From the NCBI GenBank assembly GCA_019918135.1, contig WBZZ01005968.1:17501-40000 (forward strand): a DNA stretch of 22,500 nucleotides, in the 5' to 3' direction. Source of the stretch: Paulinella micropora (lineage: Eukaryota; Cercozoa; Imbricatea; Euglyphida; Paulinellidae). How positions within the stretch are numbered: position 1 is the first letter of the stretch; each line of letters opens with the position of its first letter. This document shows, piece by piece, positions 1 to 7,918 of this stretch. The notes below the pieces were generated by a model that ran no database searches, had not been told where the DNA came from, and saw only the letters and a list, made by a program, of their open reading frames with translations. The translations under genes and the position numbers were made by a program.

Positions 1-45
<45 letters not shown>

Positions 46-120
46 CAGTAGCAGTAGCAGTAGTAGTAGTAGTAGTAGGAGTAGGAGTAGGAGTAGGAGT
101 AGTAGTAGTAGTAGCAGTAG
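1..120. repeat. TAG-rich microsatellite, left flank
   Basis: The stretch is an almost pure (TAG)n run with some CAG and GAG variants (about 46-120). The same TAG orientation on the plus strand is seen outside the right terminal repeat, so it is not part of the inverted repeat. It is probably host simple sequence around the insertion point. Confidence 0.9.
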
Positions 121-262
121 TGTAATTCGGGTTAAAACATAAATTTAACGCGGTTATGATAGCAAACTCTGCATCATTATCGGGTTATTTTTATCGTTTT
201 CCCCGTTGGCTGAATAAGAAAAAACAGTTACCCCAGCCTAGCCTAGCCTGGTAGTAGTAGTA
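121..262. other. Probable host flank between TAG tract and left terminal repeat
   Basis: No convincing gene is present. The sequence lies outside the part shared with the right end. It holds a short AGCCT tandem (about 236-249) and a second small TAG run (251-262) that touches the terminal repeat. It could be host DNA or an extra left-end segment of the element; the window shows no right-hand counterpart. Confidence 0.5.
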
Positions 263-384
263 AGTAGTATAGGGGGCCACTTCGTCACACTTTTTCAATA
301 CACACCCCCCGCCCCCAGGGACACACATTGCAACGCTCCGCGTGCAACGCGGACACGTTCGGCCCGCACGGGACAAAATGGCAA
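263..384 (+). repeat. Left terminal inverted repeat
   Basis: Read on the plus strand this segment matches the reverse complement of 22353-22474 over 122 nt with two differences (positions 270 and 311). It is GC-rich compared with the interior. An open frame on the minus strand (394-191) runs through it, but the frame depends on flank sequence and is not taken as a gene. Confidence 0.93.
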
Positions 385-588
385 AACACACCAATACCAG
401 AAAAGTGTGGTAGATAGTATTTCGTTAGACAAAAAAATAAAATAGAATTGACGAGTCATACTTCAAAGCGCGAAAAGAACGTTCCCAAACACCTGATTTA
501 ACCTCAACCTATGAACACAGAAAATCAGTTTTTTTGTGTTCTTGTGTTCGCATTTTTTACCCAAGCACCAAAACTATGCATATATAAA
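385..588. other. Subterminal non-coding region
   Basis: No supported gene is seen between the left terminal repeat and the first CDS. An upstream ATG at 511 is in frame with the first CDS, but the start at 589 is preferred because a TATATAAA sequence lies just before it. Confidence 0.5.
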
Positions 589-1044
589 ATGGATAACTCT
601 GATAATTCTGATAATTCTGATAACGAAAGCAAAAGAGAGTATAATGATTGGATTGAATATTATATTGATAAACCAGAATGGATAGTAAAGCGAGATAAGA
701 TAAGCGTTGGTAATCAGATAGACTTACTAAATGAGAAAATAAGAGAGTTGTCCAAAAAGAAAGAAGAGCTTGAAGAAAGAGAGACAGCGATTGAGGAAAG
801 AGCGATGCAGATAGAAGAAAATAAGAATAGAAAGAAGAATACTGAAAAGTTAAAGAGAAAGAGAAAGAGAGAAGAAGAAAGAAGAAAGACTGAAGAGAGA
901 TTGCTGGATAGTTGGTTGGTAGCAAAAAAGCAACCACTAAGTGAGAGGGAGGAGGAGTATGCGAGGAGGATGATTGATGGAGGGAGTAGCTTTGAGCAGG
1001 TCTTATCAGAATATAATAAATATAAAGAAAGGTTGGAAGGGTAA
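589..1044 (+). CDS. Coiled-coil hypothetical protein
   Basis: I do not recognise this family. The start at 589 is chosen because CATATATAAA lies directly before the ATG, as it does before the GIY-YIG gene at 15683; an in-frame ATG at 511 would add 26 residues of unconvincing sequence. The protein (about 151 residues) begins with a (DNS)n run, then a long, highly charged helix rich in E, K and R (roughly residues 45-110) that should form a coiled coil. The last 40 residues look more globular (LLDSWLVAKKQPLS onward). It is the outermost left gene, reads inward from the terminal repeat and has no visible enzymatic motif. A DNA-binding or regulatory role would be a guess. Confidence 0.6.
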   Translation: MDNSDNSDNSDNESKREYNDWIEYYIDKPEWIVKRDKISVGNQIDLLNEKIRELSKKKEELEERETAIEERAMQIEENKNRKKNTEKLKRKRKREEERRKTEERLLDSWLVAKKQPLSEREEEYARRMIDGGSSFEQVLSEYNKYKERLEG

Positions 1045-1088
1045 AAAATAGTTGAATGTTATGTGGGGCAAAACAGCCCCAAAATTCA

Positions 1089-1134
1089 ATACAGCTTACT
1101 GCTGTATATATTTCAATACAGCTCGCCGCTGTAT
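1089..1134 (+). repeat. Tandem pair of small hairpins (27-nt period)
   Basis: ATACAGC at 1089-1095 pairs with GCTGTAT at 1101-1107, and the same arms recur at 1116-1122 and 1128-1134 with a different five-base loop (TTACT, then TCGCC). The copies follow directly after the first CDS and may mark its transcript end. An open frame here (1063-1251) is low-complexity and not accepted as a gene. Confidence 0.75.
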
Positions 1135-1207
1135 ATATTTTTATATGAGGGATATATTTTCATAACCAAAATTTTATATTATGTCCTGGGCACGACATTA
1201 AACTGCC

Positions 1208-1252
1208 CCTACATAAACACACATATCTTCCCTCTGTGTGTGTTTATGTAGG
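1208..1252 (+). promoter_or_regulatory. Perfect 16-bp inverted repeat before the next start codon
   Basis: CCTACATAAACACACA (1208-1223) is fully complementary to 1237-1252, with a 13-nt loop. The right arm ends six bases before the ATG at 1259. In RNA it would be a stable stem next to the start; in DNA it could bind a dimeric protein. Confidence 0.8.
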
Positions 1253-1258
1253 TAAGCA

Positions 1259-1768
1259 ATGGCTGAAGAACGAGAACTTACAGCAAAATTCCAAGCATTT
1301 GGAATGGGAAATAAAAAAGGCGGCAAGAAGGGCGGTTCAAAGAAGGGAGTACCAAAATCTCCTCAGAAGGTAGTGAATCAAGGTGCAGTTTTTGCGGTAT
1401 TCAAGGAAGATGATCAATTCAAGCCATACATTTGCGCGATTCGTCCTGGTGCTGAAATCAAGAACATTGAAGTGAAAGAAGCAAGTCTGTTAACTTTCCT
1501 TCATCCAACCAGCGACCGTGAGCACTATTTTGCTACTTATGATGATGGAACAGCAAGTGTCTTTCTTTCTCTTGATAATGCTACCAAAATCTCAAAAAAA
1601 CAAGGCAAGCAACCAAAAGCAGTTTTGAAAGCAACTTGGGTAGGGGGAGAAAGTCTTATTGGTTTTTGGGAGAGAGAAGCACCGCCTGTCGCAGAAGCCC
1701 AGCCAGTTGAAGAAGCACCGCCAGTCGAAGAAGCAGGCAAAGAGGAATGCAAAGAGGCAGGCAAATAG
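1259..1768 (+). CDS. Lysine/glycine-rich small hypothetical protein
   Basis: The family is not recognised. The 169-residue protein has a basic, Gly/Lys-rich N-terminal stretch (about residues 17-40, GNKKGGKKGGSKKG), a central folded-looking part (about 42-140: VFAVFKEDDQFKPYICAIRPG onward) and an acidic Pro/Ala/Glu tail with EEAPPVEEA-type repeats. The basic segment suggests nucleic acid or membrane binding, but no known motif confirms this. The start follows the strong hairpin at 1208-1252. It ends in TAG and converges on the integrase gene, with a small AT hairpin (1784-1805) between them. Confidence 0.7.
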   Translation: MAEERELTAKFQAFGMGNKKGGKKGGSKKGVPKSPQKVVNQGAVFAVFKEDDQFKPYICAIRPGAEIKNIEVKEASLLTFLHPTSDREHYFATYDDGTASVFLSLDNATKISKKQGKQPKAVLKATWVGGESLIGFWEREAPPVAEAQPVEEAPPVEEAGKEECKEAGK

Positions 1769-1783
1769 GCAAACGAAAACTAG

Positions 1784-1805
1784 TTTTTCTTAATAAAAAG
1801 AAAAA
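1784..1805 (+). terminator. AT-rich hairpin between convergent genes
   Basis: TTTTTCTT (1784-1791) pairs with AAGAAAAA (1798-1805) around a six-base loop, about 15 nt after the TAG of the preceding CDS. It could mark the 3' end of that transcript; this is inferred from position only. Confidence 0.4.
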
Positions 1806-1860
1806 TAAATTATTTGTAACAGTTCAATTCATTTAGTTTCAGATTTTCAATTTTAATAAA

Positions 1861-2862
1861 TTATAAATCCATTATCTCTTTCTTCTTTTTAATCCGGGGA
1901 CTTGACCTGATATTCTCAGGTTTAATGTCTAATGACTTTAATAAGTGGCCTGTCTTTTTTTCTTTCGTAGCTTCCTTGACTTTGTCGGCTAGTTGAGGTT
2001 TAACTTCTTCCGGTTCTTGTTCGTCCATTTTGGACTTTAATAATTGCTGAGGGCTGACTATTTCGTGATCTGAAAGTATTAACTTAAAGCATTTCCGACC
2101 TTTAACTGTATATATAGCCTTTGAATACTGAACATCACCCTTAGAAAAAACCGTTCTTTCTAGTTCTATTCTTACGGTTGAATTCTTAGGAAATTTATTA
2201 ATAAGACCAGCCCTATATATTTCTTAGTCATTTTTCTTTTTACCATAATAAACTTCCATAGGTGTAGCCTTTATTGTATTATGATATGTATTATTATAAT
2301 TATCAACAATTTCATTAATGTAAGGCACCCAAATAAAATCGTCATTAACTTCCCACATAAAATTTAAATCGTTTCTTATTGTTCTAATAAATCTATCTAC
2401 TATACCCATAGTTCGGTGGTCTCCAACTTCGTTAGTAGTATGTTGAATTCCGTTGTCTTTAAAGTATTCAGCAACTTGACCTTTATATTCACTGCCGTTG
2501 TCGGACGTAATCCTTTTAGGTTTCGGCATTTTTTTTAATCCTTCCAATACTTCACCAGTTGTTTTATTTTTTATCGGTTCAATCCAGCCACGACGAGAAT
2601 AAACATCAATCATTACTAAACCAAAGTTGTAGTTTTTGTTTCCTTTCTTAGTAGCTATTTTAGACATATCCATTAAGTCAATAAACACTTGGCTTAATGG
2701 TTCAGGTTCAGGTGCTAGTATAGTATTCCATTTTTTAGGGGTCTTAGATTGATGGTGTATTTCAGAAGCTTCTTCAATTTTCTTTTTTTCAAGTTCTTCC
2801 TTATCTTGCGGAGACTCCGTTTCCGTTTCAGTATTTTGAGGATTGCTGTGTTTATGGTCCAT
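1861..2862 (-). pseudogene. rve-family integrase, interrupted by in-frame TAA
   Basis: This is the retroviral-type integrase of polintons and virophages, which inserts the linear genome into host DNA. The first open part (2862-2224, 212 residues) has a charged N-terminal tail, then the catalytic core: D62 in FIDLMDM, D121 in TSDNGSEYKG, and the third acidic position as D156 in GIVDRFIRTIR, where glutamate is usual. After a TAA (2224-2226) the same frame stays open for 120 codons, down to a TAA at 1861-1863. That part resembles the C-terminal SH3/chromo-like region of polinton integrases (STVRIELERTVFSKGD). The full frame of about 333 codons is a normal family length, so the TAA is best read as a nonsense mutation. 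The gene starts just after a palindrome shared with the penton gene leader. Confidence 0.88.
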
Positions 2863-2892
2863 TGTAGGGACACCCTACGACCCGAATTTTTT
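2858..2892 (-). repeat. Palindromic element copy 1 (integrase leader)
   Basis: GTAGGG and CCCTAC (2864-2878, three-base loop) lie directly before the integrase ATG. Read on the minus strand, 35 nt including the first five coding bases are identical to 11828-11862 before the penton gene. Confidence 0.85.
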
Positions 2893-2894
2893 GG

Positions 2895-2927
2895 TTGCAA
2901 AGCTACGTTTGCAAAATCGTAGATTTT
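2895..2927 (-). repeat. Leader palindromes (TTGCAAA family and ATCTACGAT family)
   Basis: TTGCAAA (2895-2901) and TTTGCAA (2908-2914) form a perfect inverted repeat, overlapped at its right edge by AAAATC/GATTTT (2913-2927). The first repeats before the polymerase start (21375-21394). The second resembles the leader at 14348-14370. An AATATA-type promoter motif lies just upstream on the minus strand. Confidence 0.75.
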
Positions 2928-2951
2928 ATATTGAAAGATTTTTAAAAAGTT

Positions 2952-3455
2952 TCAAAATTTAAGAAACATTTTTGAAACATCATTATTTTCTTTTTTTGAC
3001 TTCTCTGGTTGTCCCGCATAAACATTAACATTAACTCGGCCAGTCTTCTTACCTTTACCTTTCTTAGGCTGTTCCTCTTCTTCACTTTCGCTCTCACTCT
3101 CACTCTCTTCTTCCACTTTCTTTTTTACCACTTTCTTCTTCTTCTGTTTGGTCTTTAATTTTATACCAGCAACCCGTTGGGCTACGATATCTACAAAGTC
3201 GTGTTCTACTTCCTCATCCGAGCTACTTTCCTCACTTAGCTCACCGTCTCGGCCATCAATCATATCCTTAGCCAACTGCTTCTTAGTAATGTGGTCCATC
3301 TTTTCGTCATTGGTCATTTCTTTCGCATTCTTCGCCTCTTCCTCAGCAAGTAGTTCTCTTGCCCTCTCAATCTTTCTCTGTTTAGCCTGTTGCTTCTTAG
3401 CCTCCCAACCCTTTTCAAGATTTTTCATAGCGACCTCTCTATTACCTCTCGGCAT
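2952..3455 (-). CDS. Highly charged low-complexity protein
   Basis: No family is recognised for this 167-residue protein. The first 65 residues are a Lys/Glu/Arg-rich probable coiled coil (EKGWEAKKQQAKQRKIERAR). Acidic Ser/Glu/Asp clusters (SEESSSDEEVE, then ESESESESEEEE) alternate with Lys runs, and the C-terminus is polar (NVNVYAGQPEKSKKENND). The alternating charge blocks suggest an intrinsically disordered nucleic-acid or scaffold protein. It diverges from the fibre gene across a 78-nt AT-rich gap and lies upstream of the integrase on the same strand, so the two may be co-transcribed. The sequence CTTTCGCTCTCACTCTCACTC around 3085-3105 is a simple-repeat-like coding region. Confidence 0.65.
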   Translation of the reverse strand: MPRGNREVAMKNLEKGWEAKKQQAKQRKIERARELLAEEEAKNAKEMTNDEKMDHITKKQLAKDMIDGRDGELSEESSSDEEVEHDFVDIVAQRVAGIKLKTKQKKKKVVKKKVEEESESESESEEEEQPKKGKGKKTGRVNVNVYAGQPEKSKKENNDVSKMFLKF

Positions 3456-3533
3456 TTTATAACTTGTTTATATTAATATACAAAATAATATTATTTAGTT
3501 TTTATTAATAAACGATTTTTTAACAAATATACA
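3456..3533. promoter_or_regulatory. Divergent AT-rich promoter region
   Basis: This 78-nt gap separates two divergent starts. On the plus strand an A/T tract ends in AAATATACA immediately before the fibre ATG. On the minus strand TATTAATATAAACAAG precedes the other start. Both fit the A/T tract plus AATATA pattern seen before most genes here. Confidence 0.6.
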
Positions 3534-6500
3534 ATGAGCCAATATAAATCGCTCTTAGGCTTGTCTGAAATTGCGGTTGATAGTCTGGACATAGCCAACC
3601 TTGATTTAACTAACACAAACATAGTGGGCTTATACACAGATAGGGTGCCAGAAGATGCTGACCCCGTAAATCTTTATTACACCGACGGACGATTTGATGC
3701 GAGGTTGGCTTTAAAATCAACGACGGACTTAAAAGAAGGCACTAATCTATACTATACTGATGGTAGGTTTGATGCGCGACTAACTACTAAATCAACCACT
3801 AACCTAGCCGAAGGCACCAATTTATATTATACTAATGCTAGGTTTGACACTCAATTAGCAACAAAGAGCACAACTAACTTAACCGAAGGAACTAACTTAT
3901 ACTACACCACAGCAAGTGCTAATACAGATTTTGACACAAGGATAGCAACTAAATCAATAGATGCTTTAAGTGATGTAATCATAACAGGCACCCCCGCCGA
4001 TAACCAACTGCTCATTTACAGCACTGGGCAATGGCGAAATGTTGCTTCTCCATTTCTCAGATTGGATGGGCTCGCTATGATGATAGGGGATTTAAATATG
4101 GGAGGTTTTAATGTAGCAAATGTCGGTAATGTTGATGGTATTGATGTTTCGGCTCTTGATAGTTCTGTGGTAAAACTAACAGGAGACCAAACAATAACAG
4201 GGAATAAAACATTTACTACTTATGTGGGGGTAAAAGACTCAAATCCATTAAATACAGGTAAGTTATTCTTCAATTACAACAATAATATGGGTTCTATTTA
4301 TTCGTCGGAGGCGGGTGGTGCGACGGGCTATCCATTATCTTTTGTCGGCTCGTCCATACTTTTTGCTCCAACAACAGGGGGCGGAATGACATTGACAAAT
4401 AATGTTTTAAATTTTAACAGCACAACAGCAATCAGCGGACTTCCAGCCCCATTCTATGACGGCGATGCTTCAACAAAAGCATATACCGATACAAAATTAG
4501 CCAAGGACGGCACAGTGGCTATGACGGGTAGTTTAAATATGGGAGGATTTAACATAACAAATGTTGGTAATGTTGATGGTATTGATGTATCCACCCTTGA
4601 TACCGCAGTCGTCAAACTAACAGGAGACCAAACCATAGCTGGTATTAAGACATTTAGCGGTATAATAAATGCGAGTGCGGGTCTTGATATGAAAAGCCAA
4701 AGCATAACAAATGTAAATCTTGTTGATGGTGTTGATGTTTCTGTCCTTGACACTTCGGTGGTTAAACTAACAGGAGACCAAACCATAGCAGGGAATAAAA
4801 AATTTACTTCAACTATAGAAGTGCGGGGCGCCACAGCTCCAACCGCTTTTGATGGTATCGGTGTTGCCTTTGATACGGCGACAAATATAGGAATGATTGC
4901 CGCACAAAAGACAGCAACTGCGGCCTGGTATCCGATACAAATAACGGGGTCGTATGTAGAGTTATATTCAGGTAATACTTTAATTATAACCGCAACTGGC
5001 ACTACACTATCTTTGAATAACAACAAAATAACAAACTTAGCCACTCCATCAGCAACAACGGACGGAGCAAATAAAAGTTATGTGGATACATTAGATGGGC
5101 AAAATGTTAAACTAACAGGAAACCAATCCATAGCAGGAATTAAGACATATAGCAGTGGTGTTGAAATAACTGGAAATTCAATCAATTCAACAACAAAGGG
5201 CACATTTATCGTTTTCAATTCTACAAGTAATATCGGTTCTATTGCTAGTTTGGATATGAAAACTGCAACATATTACAACTTTGAAATTTCTGCGAAAAAA
5301 ATAAGTTTTATTATTGATGGGACGATTGTGTGGTTTAATGCTACGGGCTTAGATTGTAATAGTAGCAAAATAGCCAACCTTGGAACTCCTACATTATCAA
5401 CAGACGGAGCAACAAAAGGGTATGCGGACACATTGGACTGGCAAAATGTAAAACTATCAACAGACCAAACCATAACAGGAAGTAAAACATTCAACGGGGC
5501 GAGCACCGTGATAAAATATCTAACTTTAACGAACAATGCCGATTTTAATAATCAAACTATCACTAATGGCGGAAATATAACATATAATGGTGCGAGGATA
5601 TTAAATCAGAACGGCGGAGATATATTCTTTTCACAGACATCAGGTGATTACCAATATTTCTTATATACTCTAAATACGGCTTCAAGTGGAACCGCGAACC
5701 AACGAGGCTACCTATTTACGAATGTCGCATCTGATGTAAAAGGGGCGGGACTTTATATTTCAAAACTTTTGGATAATAAAAGTGCTTCGTCTGACATTGT
5801 CCGTTTTAACAATGCTGGCGGTATGCGGTTTTATGGTGCTTTGGATATGAATTCAAACAACATAACAAATGGCGGAACAATAACGGGAACTACAATTACT
5901 TCAACCGCGGGGGTATCAACGACGACACTAACCGCAAGCGGATTAATCACGGCAAATGCGGGGATATCAACAACTACGATCACTGCGAGTGGCCTACTAA
6001 CAGCAACAGGAGGTTCAAGCATAGTTATACAAGGAAATACTAATGGAGGTAATACACGCGGAATATTTTTGTGGGACACAGGCAACACAAATTATGGTAT
6101 TTATATGGCACAATCTGGAGCCAATAAATCTCTAGCAGGTGGAGTGGCATCAGCCGTTGCTGGAAACGATTTTACTTCTTTCGCCGTTAGATTTAGAGTG
6201 AGCAATGTTTCCACTGATGGTTTTATATGGGAGAACTCTTCCGAACAATTATTGATGTCATTGAATGGGGCAAACGGCACTTTATGGACAAAAGGATTGA
6301 TAACGGCTAGTGCTGGTGTATCAACAACTACGATCACTGCGAGTGGATTAATAACGGCAAATGCTGGTATATCAACAACTACGATCACTGCGAGTGGATT
6401 AATAACGGCAAATGCTGGTATATCAACAACAACATTAACCGCAAGCGGATTAATAACAGCAAATGCGGGAATTACATACACAGGCACACTAACAACGGCA

Positions 6501-7238
6501 TCAGCATCAACTAATGGGGCAAAAATAGCAATTCAAGGGCAAACAGACGGGACGAATGCGAGAGGAATATTTATGTGGGACATTGGAGATTCAAACTGGG
6601 GGATTTAAATGAGTCAGTCGGGGGCAAATAAAGCATTAAGCGGAGGAACGGCACCAGCGGGAGGAGTAGGCGGAGGATTAACTTCTTATTCTATTAGATT
6701 TAGAGTGAATGGTTCTTCAACGAGTGGGTTCATATGGGAGAATAATTCAAATACTGCTTTAATGTCTTTGAAAGCAAGCGATGGGCAATTATGGGTATTG
6801 TCTAATCCAATTCAATATTCAGACAGGAGAAAAAAAGAAGATATAAAGGATTGTTTAGGCTTAGATTTTATTAATAAGCTAAATCCAGTTTGCTATCGTA
6901 TGATTGATGACAAAAAGAAATGTAGGACTGGCTTAATAGCACAGGAATTAGAAGAAATACTAACAGAAATGGGTATGCTAGATTTTGGCGGATTTATAAA
7001 AGAAAAAATTATGGTTCCGTGTCCAAAGCAAAGAGCGGAATACGAATTGAAGGGTGTAAGTGTTAATCCAGAAGATGTTAAATGTGTTGATAGTGGTGAT
7101 GTTGGTTATGGTATAGGTTATTCTGAGTTTATCGCACCATTAATTAAGGCCGTTCAACAATTATCAGAAAAAATAAATAATATAACTAATGATATAGCTG
7201 ACTTAAAAAAACAATTAGCAGAAAACTATGCCCCCTAG
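3534..7238 (+). pseudogene. Giant repetitive fibre protein with S74 chaperone domain, split by TAA
   Basis: This phage-type fibre gene has about 1,234 codons. The N-terminal part has four LYYTDGRFDARLA-type repeats (about residues 38-135), familiar from tail fibres. Next come several KLTGDQTIAGNKTF blocks, each paired with an MGGFNITNVGNVDGIDVS-like block. Then come 17-residue STTTITASGLITANAGI repeats. The C-terminal domain after the break contains YSDRRKKEDIKD and GLIAQELEE, typical of the peptidase S74 intramolecular chaperone that helps fibre trimers fold and then cleaves itself off. A TAA at 6606-6608 splits it into 1,024 and 209 residues in the same frame. An internal repeat copy (around 6090-6110) has TAT (Tyr) at the same place, so one base change explains it. 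The intact product would be a host-attachment fibre. The second part has an ATG immediately after the stop, so a separate chaperone fragment could still be made. Confidence 0.85.
6321..6473 (+). repeat. 51-nt tandem repeats inside the fibre gene
   Basis: Three tandem 51-nt units lie at 6321-6371, 6372-6422 and 6423-6473. The first two are identical and the third has diverged. Each encodes 17 residues. Related units occur at about 5917-6012. The near-identity points to recent unequal exchange or slippage in the shaft. Confidence 0.85.
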
Positions 7239-7575
7239 ATTACACCCTCCACCTCCACTCATTGATATGGCAGATGGAGAACTAACACCAGAGTTGAAAA
7301 ATCGTGTTTTGGATATTTCGTTGAAGAATGAGGAAAAAAAAGTAGAGCACGAATTGGAAGACAACTGGAATTGTTGTTGTATAAAGAACAGGCCAACCGA
7401 CAGCCGACTTATTAAATACTTATTTCAAATGGGTATAATTATCGCCATCATCACCCTTTGTATCGTGAGGCTGTCTGAAAAGAACTTGCCGTGTGAGGTT
7501 GCCAACACTTATGTAGGTATTTTAACACTATTAATAGGCATCTGCCTTCCTAGCCCATCTTCAAGTAAGAAATAA
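7228..7575 (+). CDS. Small membrane protein
   Basis: The 115-residue product has a soluble N-terminal half and two hydrophobic segments: about residues 68-89 (YLFQMGIIIAIITLCIVRL) and about 93-108 (NTYVGILTLLIGICLPSP). The closing GILTLLIGICLPSP motif resembles small membrane proteins I have seen in polinton-like viruses and virophages; this is recognition from memory, not a search. The ATG at 7228 overlaps the end of the fibre gene by 11 nt; an alternative ATG at 7267 removes a proline-rich leader and would be free of overlap. Three cysteines in a row (NCCCIKN) precede the first membrane segment. It may be a virion membrane or entry-related component, but that is inference. Confidence 0.7.
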   Translation: MPPRLHPPPPLIDMADGELTPELKNRVLDISLKNEEKKVEHELEDNWNCCCIKNRPTDSRLIKYLFQMGIIIAIITLCIVRLSEKNLPCEVANTYVGILTLLIGICLPSPSSSKK

Positions 7576-7662
7576 AAGGGGATACCCCTTTTGAACCCCA
7601 CTGCAGGGTTTTTGCGAGCAAAAAGCTCAACTCGTTGAGCATGTGTAGGGGCTTGCCCCTAC
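7574..7662 (+). terminator. Cluster of four tight hairpins between convergent genes
   Basis: Four perfect inverted repeats follow one another: AAAAGGGG/CCCCTTTT (7574-7592), TTTTTGC/GCAAAAA (7609-7624), GCTCAAC/GTTGAGC (7625-7640) and GTAGGGGC/GCCCCTAC (7645-7662), with loops of only two or three bases. The last is the best copy of the dispersed palindrome family and overlaps the stop codon of the minus-strand gene. A bidirectional transcript-end role is likely by position. Confidence 0.7.
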
Positions 7663-7913
7663 TAACACTCATATAGTTGAGTTTTATACCAAGAAGCATC
7701 ATTTGAGCAGATTAGCGGGATAGCTTCATCAAAACTAACACACCAATCACTAAAAGGTTTATACACACATTTAAATTTGGTTTCTATTCCTTTTTGAATA
7801 CACCACACACAACTTTCATTTTTTTTATCGCTTACCCGTGAATAGAAATCACAAGCAGTCCGAGCAGAAATATTAATTAATAAAAAGTTTATAAATGTAA
7901 ATATAGAGGGCAT
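7662..7913 (-). CDS. Small cysteine-rich secreted-type protein
   Basis: This 83-residue frame starts with a short hydrophobic segment (FTFINFLLINISARTA) that resembles a signal peptide. A cysteine-rich part with seven Cys follows, including NESCVWCIQ and SDWCVSF. The CxxC/WC spacing recalls PSI or similar small extracellular modules, but the match is weak. It diverges from the gene at 7919 with only five bases between the start codons, so its 5' part overlaps that gene's AT-rich promoter. That raises the chance that it is spurious. In its favour are the signal-like start, the cysteine spacing and a stop lying exactly at a palindrome. Confidence 0.42.
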   Translation of the reverse strand: MPSIFTFINFLLINISARTACDFYSRVSDKKNESCVWCIQKGIETKFKCVYKPFSDWCVSFDEAIPLICSNDASWYKTQLYEC

Positions 7914-7918
7914 CGCAA

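Noticed and set aside
191..394. Open frame through the left terminal repeat (minus strand)
   Set aside because: It spans the repeat edge and TAG-rich flank, has no recognisable domain, and the right-hand copy of the repeat does not keep the same surrounding frame.
511..588. Upstream start of the first CDS at 511
   Set aside because: The start at 589 has a TATATAAA directly before it, as at 15683, and the extra residues add no recognisable feature.
1063..1251. Small open frame after the first gene
   Set aside because: It consists of the two tandem hairpins and half of the 16-bp inverted repeat; the hydrophobic product is a by-product of AT-rich DNA.
4454..6487. Long antisense frames within the fibre gene
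   Set aside because: They mirror the repeat structure of the fibre (valine/isoleucine-rich repeats) and have no independent domain.
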